A DNA stretch of 60,930 bases from CAYNWT01 sp964450955 (GTDB lineage Bacteria; Planctomycetota; Planctomycetia; Planctomycetales; Planctomycetaceae). This document shows positions 34,066-43,399 of this stretch, piece after piece (the first letter of the stretch is position 1; every line of letters begins with the position of its first letter). The position numbers were made by a program, and so were the translations under genes. Below the pieces are notes generated by a model. It worked only from the letters and a program-made list of their open reading frames with translations. It was not told where the DNA came from and ran no database searches. The stretch covers positions 1 to 60,930 of the forward strand of contig CAYVFI010000040.1 in NCBI GenBank assembly GCA_964450955.1, written 5' to 3'.

Positions 34066-36615
34066 ATGTCATTCAAAATTCTCTGTCCAGGATGTGAAAC
34101 CAGGCTGAAGCTGGAAAAGCAACCGGCCAAGGACATCAAGCTAAACTGCCCGAAGTGCGAGAAGGCGATCAAAGTCAAAGGCACGGCAACTGCTGCAGCG
34201 GTGAAAACGGATGCGGACGAGGAAGAACCAGCAACAGCGGCGCCCGCTGCTGCCAAGGCGGCTCCTGCGGCAGCGAAGAATGCAGGAGCCAAAGCGGCGG
34301 CCGGTAAGAAGAAAGCCACCAAGGCAAAGCCTGCTGCGGCCAGCAAGAAAAAGAAAGCCAGGTCGGCTCCTGCTGATGACTGGGACGACTACGAAGATTT
34401 CGGCGACGACTTTGAAGATGACTACGACGACGACTACGGAGACGACGACTACGAAGAGCCCGTTCGCAAGAAGAAATCAAAAGGCAAGGCTGCTGGCAAA
34501 GCGACAGCCAAAGGCAAGGCAAAAGACGCGAAGAAGCCCGCGAAGTCAGGGGGCAAGGGATTGAAAATCGGCCTCGCCGTTTTGCTGGGCGCGGCCATTA
34601 TTGGTGGCGTTGCCTTTGGCATTTCGCAAATGGGTGGCAGCGACGATACAAGCGACATTCCCGAAGGCGCGGCTGTGGCGGCAGCTGGCGGTGGTGATGC
34701 GTCGAACGCTGGCGGGGGCGGCGGTGACATGCAGTCAAAAGCTGGTGGCGATGATGGAAGCCCGGATGCCGCTGGTCAGAATATCTTCAACATGCGGTAT
34801 CTCCCGAAGCAAACCGAGTTCGTGGCTCATATCAAGCTTGCAGAGATTTGGGCGTCTCCGCTGGCAGGGAAATACAAGGACAAGATTCCGGCTGAGGCGA
34901 TGGCGGGCGCGGAAGAATTTGCGACTCCGGAAGAGACCGAAAGCATCACATTCGCCGTGTGGACTCCGGGTTCCGGCGGAATGGCCGCGTCGGGTTTGGG
35001 GCCGATTGGTCCAGCCGGACAGCAGGGTCCCGGCGGCTTTGGTGACGGCATGGGTGGTCCACCGCAGGATGGCATGGGTGGCGGGTTCCCTCCAATGGGC
35101 GGCGGTTTCTCACCGATGGGTGGTGGCATGACACCGGAGATCCCAGAGAGTTCTCTGATGGTCATTCGAGTTAAGAAGTCGCTGACGGCATCCGATCTTG
35201 GTCAGGCGAAAAACACGATGGAACACAAAGGGCAAAAGATCTACGAGGTGACTCAGGCCAGCCGGGGGCAGGAACAAACATTCCATTTTTGGTTGGCTGA
35301 AAGTCAAACAGTGGTCGCAGGTCAAAACGTCGATCAAGTCAAAGCTGCGATCGATCGAGGCACAAAAGAGTACCGGTTCGCTCAGTTCGATTTCGTCAAC
35401 TCCAACGGTCACGTACTGCTCGCAGCAGCACCTAAGGATCCATCGATCTTCAGTGGGATGGCCGACAACAAGTCTGGCGATCCGGTACTGGATAAGCTGG
35501 CCGCCAGTCTGGCACAGGGTATGAAAGCAGTTTGTCTGTCGATTAACGTCACTGCTGACGTTGGGCTGAATATTCAGTTTGACTGCAAGAACGGAACCAA
35601 CGCGGCGACCATCCAACAGGATCTGGCTGCCGGGCTGGAACTCGGAAAGACGAAACTCAGCGAAGCAATGAAGGCAATGGGGGTACTAGGCGGGATGGCG
35701 CTGAGGCCGGTGGAGGGCATTCTTAACCGTAGCCAGGCATCAGCCAGCGGCGAACAAGTGACGGTGTCCATGGACATTAAAGATGGAGACATTACCGCTC
35801 TTAGCAATTCAGCGGGGCTGATTATGGGAATGGCTATGGGCATGGGTGGCGGCTCCGGTGGGGGCGGTGGTATGCCACCGGGAATGTCGATGTCCGACGG
35901 GGGCTTCCCTGGCGGTGGTTTTCCATCCGGTGGCAACGATGTGCCTTTCGGATCAGCAACGGAGAAGTCAGTCGACTACTCCGAAGACATCGCACTGACT
36001 TTCAAATATCGCTGCGCTCGGTGCCACAGCGCTGACAACGCAAAAGGTGGCTTGTCACTCGCGTCCTACGAATCTGTGATGGCTTTCTCATCTGACGCCG
36101 GCAAAGCAGTCACACCGAACGATCCTGAGGCGAGTACGGTGTTTAAGGTCGTCTCTCAGGGCGGGGCACCGCACGAGAAACTGAAGGACGATGAAGTCGA
36201 TAAAATTCGCGGATGGATTGAAGCCGGTGCACCGCCGCCGGGGACGAAGGCAAGCTTCACTGCGTCATCTGCTGGTGGTGACAAGGATGCGGAAATGTCG
36301 GATGCCGATGGTGCTGGCGGCGAAAAGATGATGGCTGCTTTAAGCTACGCAAAAGACATTGCTCCAATCGCTCAGAAGTACTGTGCTAACTGCCACATCA
36401 ATCAGAAGCGAGGCAACTTCTCGATGGCGTCCCTTAGCGACATCATGAGTCACTCCAGCATCAAGAGTGGCAAAGCCGTCCAGCCGGGCAACGCCTTCAC
36501 AAGCAGCCTGTACTCATTGGTTGCCAGTGGATCAATGCCCAAGGGGCCGCGGAAGGTGCCTAAGGCCGAAGCTGATATGATTATGAAGTGGATCTCAGAG
36601 GGTGCGAAGCCGTAA
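34066..36615 (+). CDS. Zinc-ribbon / membrane / di-haem cytochrome c multidomain protein
   Basis: 849 residues with an unusual domain chain. Residues 1-40 are a zinc ribbon with two CxxC pairs (Cys7/10 and Cys28/31). About 45-165 is low-complexity Ala/Lys then acidic Asp/Glu (DDWDDYEDFGDDFEDDYD). A helix at about 166-190 (GLKIGLAVLLGAAIIGGVAF) crosses the membrane. A large exported region with Gly/Met/Pro-rich stretches follows. The C-terminus carries two planctomycete-type cytochrome c repeats, with CARCH at 650-654 and CANCH at 773-777. The topology puts the zinc ribbon inside and the haems outside, so it could link a cytoplasmic partner to external electron transfer, but the function is unknown. 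Confidence 0.85.
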   Translation: MSFKILCPGCETRLKLEKQPAKDIKLNCPKCEKAIKVKGTATAAAVKTDADEEEPATAAPAAAKAAPAAAKNAGAKAAAGKKKATKAKPAAASKKKKARSAPADDWDDYEDFGDDFEDDYDDDYGDDDYEEPVRKKKSKGKAAGKATAKGKAKDAKKPAKSGGKGLKIGLAVLLGAAIIGGVAFGISQMGGSDDTSDIPEGAAVAAAGGGDASNAGGGGGDMQSKAGGDDGSPDAAGQNIFNMRYLPKQTEFVAHIKLAEIWASPLAGKYKDKIPAEAMAGAEEFATPEETESITFAVWTPGSGGMAASGLGPIGPAGQQGPGGFGDGMGGPPQDGMGGGFPPMGGGFSPMGGGMTPEIPESSLMVIRVKKSLTASDLGQAKNTMEHKGQKIYEVTQASRGQEQTFHFWLAESQTVVAGQNVDQVKAAIDRGTKEYRFAQFDFVNSNGHVLLAAAPKDPSIFSGMADNKSGDPVLDKLAASLAQGMKAVCLSINVTADVGLNIQFDCKNGTNAATIQQDLAAGLELGKTKLSEAMKAMGVLGGMALRPVEGILNRSQASASGEQVTVSMDIKDGDITALSNSAGLIMGMAMGMGGGSGGGGGMPPGMSMSDGGFPGGGFPSGGNDVPFGSATEKSVDYSEDIALTFKYRCARCHSADNAKGGLSLASYESVMAFSSDAGKAVTPNDPEASTVFKVVSQGGAPHEKLKDDEVDKIRGWIEAGAPPPGTKASFTASSAGGDKDAEMSDADGAGGEKMMAALSYAKDIAPIAQKYCANCHINQKRGNFSMASLSDIMSHSSIKSGKAVQPGNAFTSSLYSLVASGSMPKGPRKVPKAEADMIMKWISEGAKP

Positions 36616-36970
36616 CGTTCGTCGCATGTCGCCCCTGTATCTGTCGTCAGTTTGGCACGCATACCGTCAGATGCTTCGCGGGCATCCTCTCGACACAGCC
36701 AATCGTCACGTGCTTCATTAGCCACAAAAGCACAAAGAGGTACACGAAATTCTGCTTCCTTTTTGTGTCTTTTCGTGTTTCTTGTGGCCATTACCACACG
36801 GGTGTGACCGGACTTTCCGACTGGCTCGATTGCCGTCCATCTGTGTCGAACCCGCTTCGCGCTCAGCAACACGCCTGCGGTTTCCTCTGTACTTCCAATT
36901 TGGTTCTTTGTGGCGAAATTCGGATACCAGCGCATAGAATCTGAGGCCAATTACCTCGCAGGCTACCCTG
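36616..36970. repeat. 355-bp intergenic region with dispersed palindrome, copy 3
   Basis: The palindrome at 36720-36788 starts AGCCACAAAAGCACAAAGAG and ends TTTTCGTGTTTCTTGTGGC. It is a diverged member of the family beside the N gap. The remainder of the region shows no gene and should contain the RND permease promoter. Confidence 0.7.
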
Positions 36971-39900
36971 ATGTCGATTCCATCATTCAGCGTCCGCAAC
37001 CCGGTCCTCGTGAACATGTTCATGTGGGTCATTCTTATTGGCGGGGCGTTGTTCTCGCTGACTTTGGTTCGCGAGATGTTTCCGGAATCGCGGCCCAACA
37101 AGATCCTGATCAGTTCGATTTACCCCGGAGTTCAGCCGGAGGAAATTGAAAAGGCCGTCACGATTAAGATTGAAGAGGCGGTCAACGATGTGCAGGGCAT
37201 CGAGAAGGTTGATTCCACCATCTCCGAAGGCATGTCCACGACGGTTGTGACTCTTTTGCAGTCCGTTGACGACGTCGACGTCATTGTGCAGGACATCAAA
37301 GCGGAAGTTGATGCGGTCCAGGATCTTCCGGAAGGTGTTGAGAAAACTGTGGTTCGAAAGTTCGAACCCGATCTCCCAGTCATCGCAATCGCGATCTACG
37401 GAGACGGTGAAGAACAGGCGCTGAAGAAGGCAGCCCGAGATCTGCGGGACGAAATGCTCTCACTGCCCGGCGTGAGTCGTGTTGAGATTAACGGAACACG
37501 CGGCGATGAGATTAGCGTTGAGATTCAGCCAGAACGCCTACTCGAATACGACATTACGTTTGAGCAGGTTGCTGCGGCGATTAGGCAATCCAACATCGAT
37601 ATCTCTGGTGGTCAATTAAAGGGAACGCGCAGCAGTGTTGCGGTTCGGACTATTGGCGAGGAAACCCGCGGAGTCGACTTGGAGGACATCGTCATCCGCA
37701 GCGACAACGATGGGCAGAAGATTCTTCTGTCGGATGTGGCCACGATCGTGGATGACTTTGTCGAAACGGATCTTGAGTCACGCTTCGACGGCAAGCCAGC
37801 TGTCAGTTGCACGGTCTACAAGACAAAGGGCGAAGACGCGGTTCAGATTTCGGCCGTCATTAAGTCGTACGTCGCCGGGAAACGTGGCGAAGAGTTTGTC
37901 GATCCGAACGCCGGCCTTTTCGCTCCCATCGTTCGCTTGTTCCACCCCGACTACCGAGGTGTGTATGACAGCAGCGTTAATCGGCCGTTTGATCACGACT
38001 TCGAAATTAAACTCCACACCGACATCGCTCGCTTTGTCGAAGGTCGATTGGACCTGCTGACCCGCAACGGACAGGCGGGGCTGATTTTGGTTCTCATTTC
38101 GCTAAATCTGTTTCTGAATTGGCGCGTTGCGTTGTGGGCCGCGATTGGATTGGTCGTTTCGTTTCTCGGAACGTTTATTGTCATGTGGATGCTGGGCGCC
38201 AGTGTCAACCTGCTGTCAATGTTTGGGCTCATTATCGTTCTGGGCATCATCGTGGACGATGCGATTGTGATTGGCGAGAACATCTATCGGCATCGCGAAG
38301 AAGGTCTGCCGCCCATGGAGGCGGCCATCAAAGGCACTGAAGAAGTGATGTGGCCCGTGATCGTGGCCGTGATGACCACCATCGGCGCGTTTGCGCCGCT
38401 GTTTTTTATTACGGGAACCATCGGTACGTTCATGGGGCAATTGCCCATCGTTGTAATCGCCGCGTTGTCGATCTCGCTGATTGAGGCGATCATCATTCTT
38501 CCAGCTCACCTGTCGCACCTTCCTGACAAGAAAAAGCTAGAACCCAGCCACAATGGCGTGGGAGCTCGCCTGTCTGCATTGCAGGACACGGTCCTGCAAA
38601 AATTCCTGATGCGGCCGTACGAGCGACTGCTCCGCACGGCGCTGACGTACCGGTACATTACGGTCAGCACGGCAGCAGGTTTGGTCATTCTGTCATTGGG
38701 ACTTGTGGCGGCCGGGATTGTTGAGAGTACGTTTATCCAGAAAATGGACAGCGAAACGCTTATCTGCAACCTGGACATGCCAGTTGGAACCACCGCCGAC
38801 AAACTGCGCGAACAGATGGAGCGGCTTGATGAGTTTATTGTGAACCCGGAAAACTTCCCCGAAGTCAGCAATGTGCAGTCCTTCGTCGCCAGGCAGGTTG
38901 ATGTCGCCGGCGAAGGCGCGGTTGGAAGCTCTGACCAATCACATCTTGGTCAATTGGTTATCGAATTGGTTCCAGCCGACAAGCGTGATAAGTCCAGCAT
39001 GCAACTGCTGTCCGAATTTCGAGCGTTCTGTATGACTGAACTTCGTGGACTGAATTCCGTGAAGTGGCAGGAAATGAACGGTGGCCCTGGCGGCAACGAT
39101 CTCGAAATTCGAGTCACCGGCAAGAACTTCGACGACCTCGCGCTGGCCACGAAAGAAGTCAAGGAAACGCTGGTTAAGTACGCTGGTGTTTTCGATTTGG
39201 ATGACAACCGTGACCTTGGAAAACGCGAAGTCCAACTTCGTTTGCGAGCCGCGGCCGAACCAACCGGCATCAATGTGACCGGTTTGGGCATGCACGTTCG
39301 TGGGGCCCTGTATGGCCAGGAAGCCAGGCGTCTGACGCGGAACCGTGAAGATGTCAAAATTATGGTCCGCTACCCGGAGAGTTTCCGGGAAGACATCTAC
39401 AACGTGGAAGACATGTGGGTGCCCGCGATGGCGCCTGTTGCGGGTAGTAGCCTGAAGTGGGTTCCTCTTCGTGAAGTCGCGGAACTTACCGAAGGCGATG
39501 CTTACACAAGCATCAACCGTTCTCGTCAACAGCGTTCGCTTACCGTCTTTGGTTCAGTCGATCGGGCGGAGTCTGAACCGGCTAACGTGCTGCGTCAGTT
39601 CCGAGTTGGGGAACAGCTGCCAATCCCGTTGGCGATTGGCTTAAGGCTGGCGGGGATCGAATACAAACCGAAAAGTGATGCGCAACGAATTATGGATAAG
39701 TACCCGGGTGTCACGATCGAATACCTCGGGCAAGCCGAAGAAATTCGCAAGTCGTTTAGTTCATTGGGAATCGCGTTTCCCGTCGCCATGCTGCTGATTT
39801 ACACGATGCTGGCTGGGTTGTTTAAGTCGTACACGCAGCCGCTGGTTGTGATGTCGGCGATTCCATTCGGGTTATTGGGAGCCGTTATCGGGCACTGGAT

Positions 39901-40306
39901 TACAGGCGAACCGATGACGATTCTAAGCTGGATTGGCATGGTCGCTTTGACCGGGATCCTGGTAAACGACTCGCTGGTTCTGGTGGACTTCATCAACAAG
40001 CGAATCGAAGGCGGCATGGCTGTGTTCGAAGCCAGCGTCCAGGGCGCGAAGCTACGGCTGCGTGCGATTTTGCTGACGACTCTCACCACAGCGGCCGGGC
40101 TGACACCGTTGATGTTTGAAACCAGCTTTCAGGCGAAGTTTCTGATTCCAATGGCCGTCACGCTGACCTTCGGCCTGATTTTCGCAACTGCACTCACACT
40201 GGTTATCGTGCCAACGTTGAACCTGATCGTCTACGACGTCAAAGGGTTCCGGTCAGAGATCTGGCAGTTCATGCGACACGGCAAGTCGCCAAACAGCGCC
40301 GCGTAA
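36971..40306 (+). CDS. RND-family efflux permease (AcrB/HAE-like)
   Basis: 1111 residues with the RND topology: a helix at the N-terminus (MFMWVILIGGALFSLTLV), two large extracytoplasmic loops, and two six-helix blocks. The proton-relay pair is visible in helix 4 (LGIIVDDAIVIGENIYRH). The helix-10 counterpart reads GILVNDSLVLVDFINK, with Asn-Asp in place of the Lys of AcrB, as in several other HAE subfamilies. It exports hydrophobic compounds or ions using the proton gradient. No membrane-fusion or outer-membrane channel gene is adjacent, so the partners must be elsewhere. Confidence 0.93.
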   Translation: MSIPSFSVRNPVLVNMFMWVILIGGALFSLTLVREMFPESRPNKILISSIYPGVQPEEIEKAVTIKIEEAVNDVQGIEKVDSTISEGMSTTVVTLLQSVDDVDVIVQDIKAEVDAVQDLPEGVEKTVVRKFEPDLPVIAIAIYGDGEEQALKKAARDLRDEMLSLPGVSRVEINGTRGDEISVEIQPERLLEYDITFEQVAAAIRQSNIDISGGQLKGTRSSVAVRTIGEETRGVDLEDIVIRSDNDGQKILLSDVATIVDDFVETDLESRFDGKPAVSCTVYKTKGEDAVQISAVIKSYVAGKRGEEFVDPNAGLFAPIVRLFHPDYRGVYDSSVNRPFDHDFEIKLHTDIARFVEGRLDLLTRNGQAGLILVLISLNLFLNWRVALWAAIGLVVSFLGTFIVMWMLGASVNLLSMFGLIIVLGIIVDDAIVIGENIYRHREEGLPPMEAAIKGTEEVMWPVIVAVMTTIGAFAPLFFITGTIGTFMGQLPIVVIAALSISLIEAIIILPAHLSHLPDKKKLEPSHNGVGARLSALQDTVLQKFLMRPYERLLRTALTYRYITVSTAAGLVILSLGLVAAGIVESTFIQKMDSETLICNLDMPVGTTADKLREQMERLDEFIVNPENFPEVSNVQSFVARQVDVAGEGAVGSSDQSHLGQLVIELVPADKRDKSSMQLLSEFRAFCMTELRGLNSVKWQEMNGGPGGNDLEIRVTGKNFDDLALATKEVKETLVKYAGVFDLDDNRDLGKREVQLRLRAAAEPTGINVTGLGMHVRGALYGQEARRLTRNREDVKIMVRYPESFREDIYNVEDMWVPAMAPVAGSSLKWVPLREVAELTEGDAYTSINRSRQQRSLTVFGSVDRAESEPANVLRQFRVGEQLPIPLAIGLRLAGIEYKPKSDAQRIMDKYPGVTIEYLGQAEEIRKSFSSLGIAFPVAMLLIYTMLAGLFKSYTQPLVVMSAIPFGLLGAVIGHWITGEPMTILSWIGMVALTGILVNDSLVLVDFINKRIEGGMAVFEASVQGAKLRLRAILLTTLTTAAGLTPLMFETSFQAKFLIPMAVTLTFGLIFATALTLVIVPTLNLIVYDVKGFRSEIWQFMRHGKSPNSAA

Positions 40307-40318
40307 ACCGAATCGCGC

Positions 40319-40358
40319 GTAAAAAGAACGCGGATGCCGACAAGCAGCACCCGCGTTC
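40319..40358 (-). terminator. Rho-independent terminator for the DUF533 gene
   Basis: On the minus strand GAACGCGG and CCGCGTTC form an 8-bp stem (40326-40333 with 40351-40358), followed by TTTTT. It lies just past the DUF533 stop and, being palindromic, may also act for the convergent RND gene. Confidence 0.8.
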
Positions 40359-40382
40359 GGTTGGTTCCGACTGCCCTGTGAT

Positions 40383-41063
40383 CTATTTAAAGATCTTTGG
40401 TGCGTTGAACTGTTCGTGAATCGAATTGCAAAGTTCCGGAGCCAGTCGCAGGCCGTGAGCCAGTTCGCCCAGGTAAGTGGCTTCCTTCTGTTCGTCCAGA
40501 TCCATGGCCATCAGTGAAACGCCGTAGACCTGTTGTTCAAGTCCCAGCGGAACCGACCATGCGAAGTCTCTGACATCGACCTCGCGTGCGAACTCCGTCT
40601 GCAGGAAGTTGATCTCCTCCTGATCAAGGTCGCCCAACTGCTTGACGATCGCTTCCTGTTCGTCTCGAGTAATCTGACCGTCAGCTTTCGCCGCCATCAC
40701 CATCGCGCGAATCAGGACTTCGGCTTGAGCGTTCATTGGGTGCGGATCGGCTTTCGGCTGACTTCGCGGATACGTGCGGTATTCGTTTTCCGGTGGCTTC
40801 TCCGCTTGTGGTGGCCGACGTCTGCCATGGTGTCCGTAGGCTTCGGCCAGCAAATCGTCCAGGCTGGTTCCTCCGTGCTGGTGCGGGGTATTGCTGCGAG
40901 GAATCGAATGAGGCTGCGGTGCCTGCCGGCGCGGTTGGGGCGCCGGTTGTTGACTTCGCTTTTTACCACCGCCGAGGATGATGTTTTTAAGAATCTTTCC
41001 GCCGATACTCCCGCCGCTGGACTTGCGACCGAGTAGTCCGCCAAGGATGTCCATTGCGTCCAT
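40383..41063 (-). CDS. DUF533 / TerB-like protein
   Basis: 226 residues. The N-terminus MDAMDILGGLLGRKSSGGSIGG and a Gln/Pro/Arg-rich linker (about 35-105) precede a helical TerB-like domain: VLIRAMVMAAKADGQITRDEQEAIVKQLGD, then EREVDV-type and LAHGLRLAPELC helices. The arrangement matches the YebE/DUF533 family, whose biochemical role is not known; the acidic D-x-D-like helix turn (KADGQIT) is typical of TerB folds that bind metal. It converges with the RND permease across a shared terminator. Confidence 0.85.
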   Translation of the reverse strand: MDAMDILGGLLGRKSSGGSIGGKILKNIILGGGKKRSQQPAPQPRRQAPQPHSIPRSNTPHQHGGTSLDDLLAEAYGHHGRRRPPQAEKPPENEYRTYPRSQPKADPHPMNAQAEVLIRAMVMAAKADGQITRDEQEAIVKQLGDLDQEEINFLQTEFAREVDVRDFAWSVPLGLEQQVYGVSLMAMDLDEQKEATYLGELAHGLRLAPELCNSIHEQFNAPKIFK

Positions 41064-41456
41064 TTGATACGCCTTCGTAGATGGTTAGTTGACCCGTACA
41101 ACCACTGTAGGCAGGAACTCAGTAACTCGGAAGCCTACGGGACGGTTACGGCTTCGCCTTTTGGGCGGACCGTCAAACGAGTGGGGATATCGAACCGGAC
41201 GGTTCAGGAAACGTTGCGGGTGAACTTCCTGGCGATGCACGGTGAGCTATCTTTTCCTGTTCCCATTGGGCCGATTCTTCTACCGGTTTGGGGAAAAAGT
41301 AGTCAGGCGTATCTGTGGACTGCCTAACTACCTGATAGAAAACAGCTTGTGGCGAACACGCAAGCTGCGGGCCTTAAGCGGTTTTCCTCAATCCCGCTGA
41401 TCCGTCTGCGTGCAACTCACGTTTACTGGTTCGAAATCCTGACCATTGGAGCGACC
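41064..41456. promoter_or_regulatory. 393-bp intergenic region with a hairpin upstream of the SPFH pair
   Basis: No gene seen. GTAGTCAGGC (41299-41308) can pair with GCCTAACTAC (41322-41331), one mismatch in ten, forming a stem about 125 bases ahead of the SPFH start. It might be in the leader RNA or mark an operator; both are guesses. TTGGAG lies before the ATG at 41457. Confidence 0.35.
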
Positions 41457-43337
41457 ATGTCGAGTGACAGACCTGACGACTATTCAGATCAATTCGAAGA
41501 CAACGATTTTCCACCTGGGAGACACAATACCCGGCCCGGTGGATTCGGTAACCCGGCAAGGACGGGCACCGCAGTGAAGGGGCTTGTTGCTCTGGGGCTG
41601 GGGTTGGTTCTTTTTGCGTACGTCACCTACACGCAGTTTCGTATCGACGTACCGGCTAAGCACTTCGCGGTGCTGACATGCAAGACGGGCGAGGACATTG
41701 AGAACCTCGAAGAAGTGGCTCCCGACGAGAACCACAAAGGTCTGCAGCGCACCGTGCTGACCGAAGGGCGCTATTTTTACAACCCATACAAGTGGCACTG
41801 GTCGGTGCACAAGATGGTTGAGATTCCTCGCGACAAGATGGGGGTTCGCGTTCGCCTGTACGGCGACGACCTTGGCTATGGCCACTTCGTGTCAACTAAC
41901 GAGACCCAGAAGGGCATTGTCAAAGATGTTTTGAAGCCCGGTCGTTACGCGCTGAACGCAATCACAATTGACGGCAAGACCAAGCAGTTGGTCAGCGACA
42001 AGCGAACACGCGAAGACTATGTCGAGATCATTGAACTGTGGGAACCAACCGTCATCCCCGCTGGTTACCAGGGCGTTGTGACAAACCTTGCCGGGCCGAT
42101 GCCGGAAAAGGCGAACACACTACTGGTCGAAAAAGATAAACGCGGACCTCAGGAGGAAACTCTGCAGGCCGGTACCTATTACCTCAACCCGTACATGTAT
42201 CGAGTCAACGCGGTCGATTGTCGTTCGCAGCGATTCAATTTGTCGCAACTCAATCAGGAAATGGGTTTTCCCAGCAAGGACGGTTTCTGGATCTCACTGG
42301 ATGGCATCATCGAGTTCCACATCAAGCCCGAACGAGCCGCTGAGGTCTACGTGACCTACAACGACGTCAACAACGACGGTCCTACGGGAAGTTCCATTGC
42401 CGAAGAGATCATCAACAAGGTCATCCGTCCGAACGCGCGTTCGTTTTGTCGACTGCGAGGTTCTAACTCCAGCGGTCGTGACTTCATTGGTGGTGAAACG
42501 CGAGCCGCATTCCAGGCCGAATTCCGCAGCGCGATTCAGGAGACCTGTGAGAAGCAGGGAATCGAAATCGTGCAGGCTTTGATTACTCGGATTAAGCCGC
42601 CCGAAGAAGTTCGTGGCCCGGTTCGAGATCGTGAAATCGCACTGCAGGAATTGAAGCAGTACAACCAGCAGGAAAAGCAGCAGCTTCAGGAAGCGCAGCT
42701 TGCGACGCAAAAAGCACTGATTGATCAACGAAAGCGATTGGTTGATGCTGAGCGTGAAGTTGTGAAGTTGAAAACCGAAGCAACGAAACGTCAGGAAGTG
42801 GCTGTCGCTCAGGCAAACCGTGACCGTGAAGTTGCTGAGAAAAAACTGGAAGCAGCGCGCGACCAGGCGGAAGCAATTCTGGCTCAAAAGGGAGCCGAAG
42901 CGGCCGTTATCACATTCGCGAATCAGGCCGAAGCGGCAGGTTGGCAGAAATCGGTTGAGGCATTGGGTAACGACGGCGAAGCGTTCGCTCGTTACGTTCT
43001 CTATCAAAAACTGGCGCCAGGCTATCGCAGCATCATGACCAACACGGCCGATTCGCCGCTGATGTCTGTGTTCGACAGCTTTTCGGGCAAAGCGAAAGCG
43101 ACCGGCACGTCAGTCCTCAGCAATTCTCGGCCGACACCTGCCGGGATTCAGGTACCTGTCACGGTTGAATCGCCTCAGCCTGCTTCGCCACGTGAAGGCG
43201 AACCACTGAAACAGGTTCCAGCGAAAGCAATGCCGGCGAAAGAAATTCCGGTTGAGACTCCGGTCACTCAGCCGCTTCCGGAGAAGGGTGCGGCAGAGGC
43301 AGCAACCACTGGTTCAGGAGGTGATGGAGGTAACTGA
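41457..43337 (+). CDS. SPFH/band-7 domain membrane protein (first of a pair)
   Basis: 626 residues from the ATG at 41457 (MSSDRPDDYSDQF), preceded by TTGGAGCGACC. An acidic N-terminus and one helix at about 42-58 (VALGLGLVLFAYVTYTQF) lead into an SPFH domain: GYQGVVTNLAG, IIEFHIKPERAAEVYVTY, then a long coiled coil of Gln/Glu/Lys/Arg/Ala (about 380-480). The tail is Pro-rich. Stomatin/prohibitin-type proteins form oligomeric membrane rings. It is followed after 62 bp by a second SPFH gene, so they probably form a hetero-oligomer. Confidence 0.88.
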   Translation: MSSDRPDDYSDQFEDNDFPPGRHNTRPGGFGNPARTGTAVKGLVALGLGLVLFAYVTYTQFRIDVPAKHFAVLTCKTGEDIENLEEVAPDENHKGLQRTVLTEGRYFYNPYKWHWSVHKMVEIPRDKMGVRVRLYGDDLGYGHFVSTNETQKGIVKDVLKPGRYALNAITIDGKTKQLVSDKRTREDYVEIIELWEPTVIPAGYQGVVTNLAGPMPEKANTLLVEKDKRGPQEETLQAGTYYLNPYMYRVNAVDCRSQRFNLSQLNQEMGFPSKDGFWISLDGIIEFHIKPERAAEVYVTYNDVNNDGPTGSSIAEEIINKVIRPNARSFCRLRGSNSSGRDFIGGETRAAFQAEFRSAIQETCEKQGIEIVQALITRIKPPEEVRGPVRDREIALQELKQYNQQEKQQLQEAQLATQKALIDQRKRLVDAEREVVKLKTEATKRQEVAVAQANRDREVAEKKLEAARDQAEAILAQKGAEAAVITFANQAEAAGWQKSVEALGNDGEAFARYVLYQKLAPGYRSIMTNTADSPLMSVFDSFSGKAKATGTSVLSNSRPTPAGIQVPVTVESPQPASPREGEPLKQVPAKAMPAKEIPVETPVTQPLPEKGAAEAATTGSGGDGGN

Positions 43338-43399
43338 CAAATTCGGAAGACCAACACGGTCGCATTCGAGAATCATTCACCTTCAACGGAAACACAATC

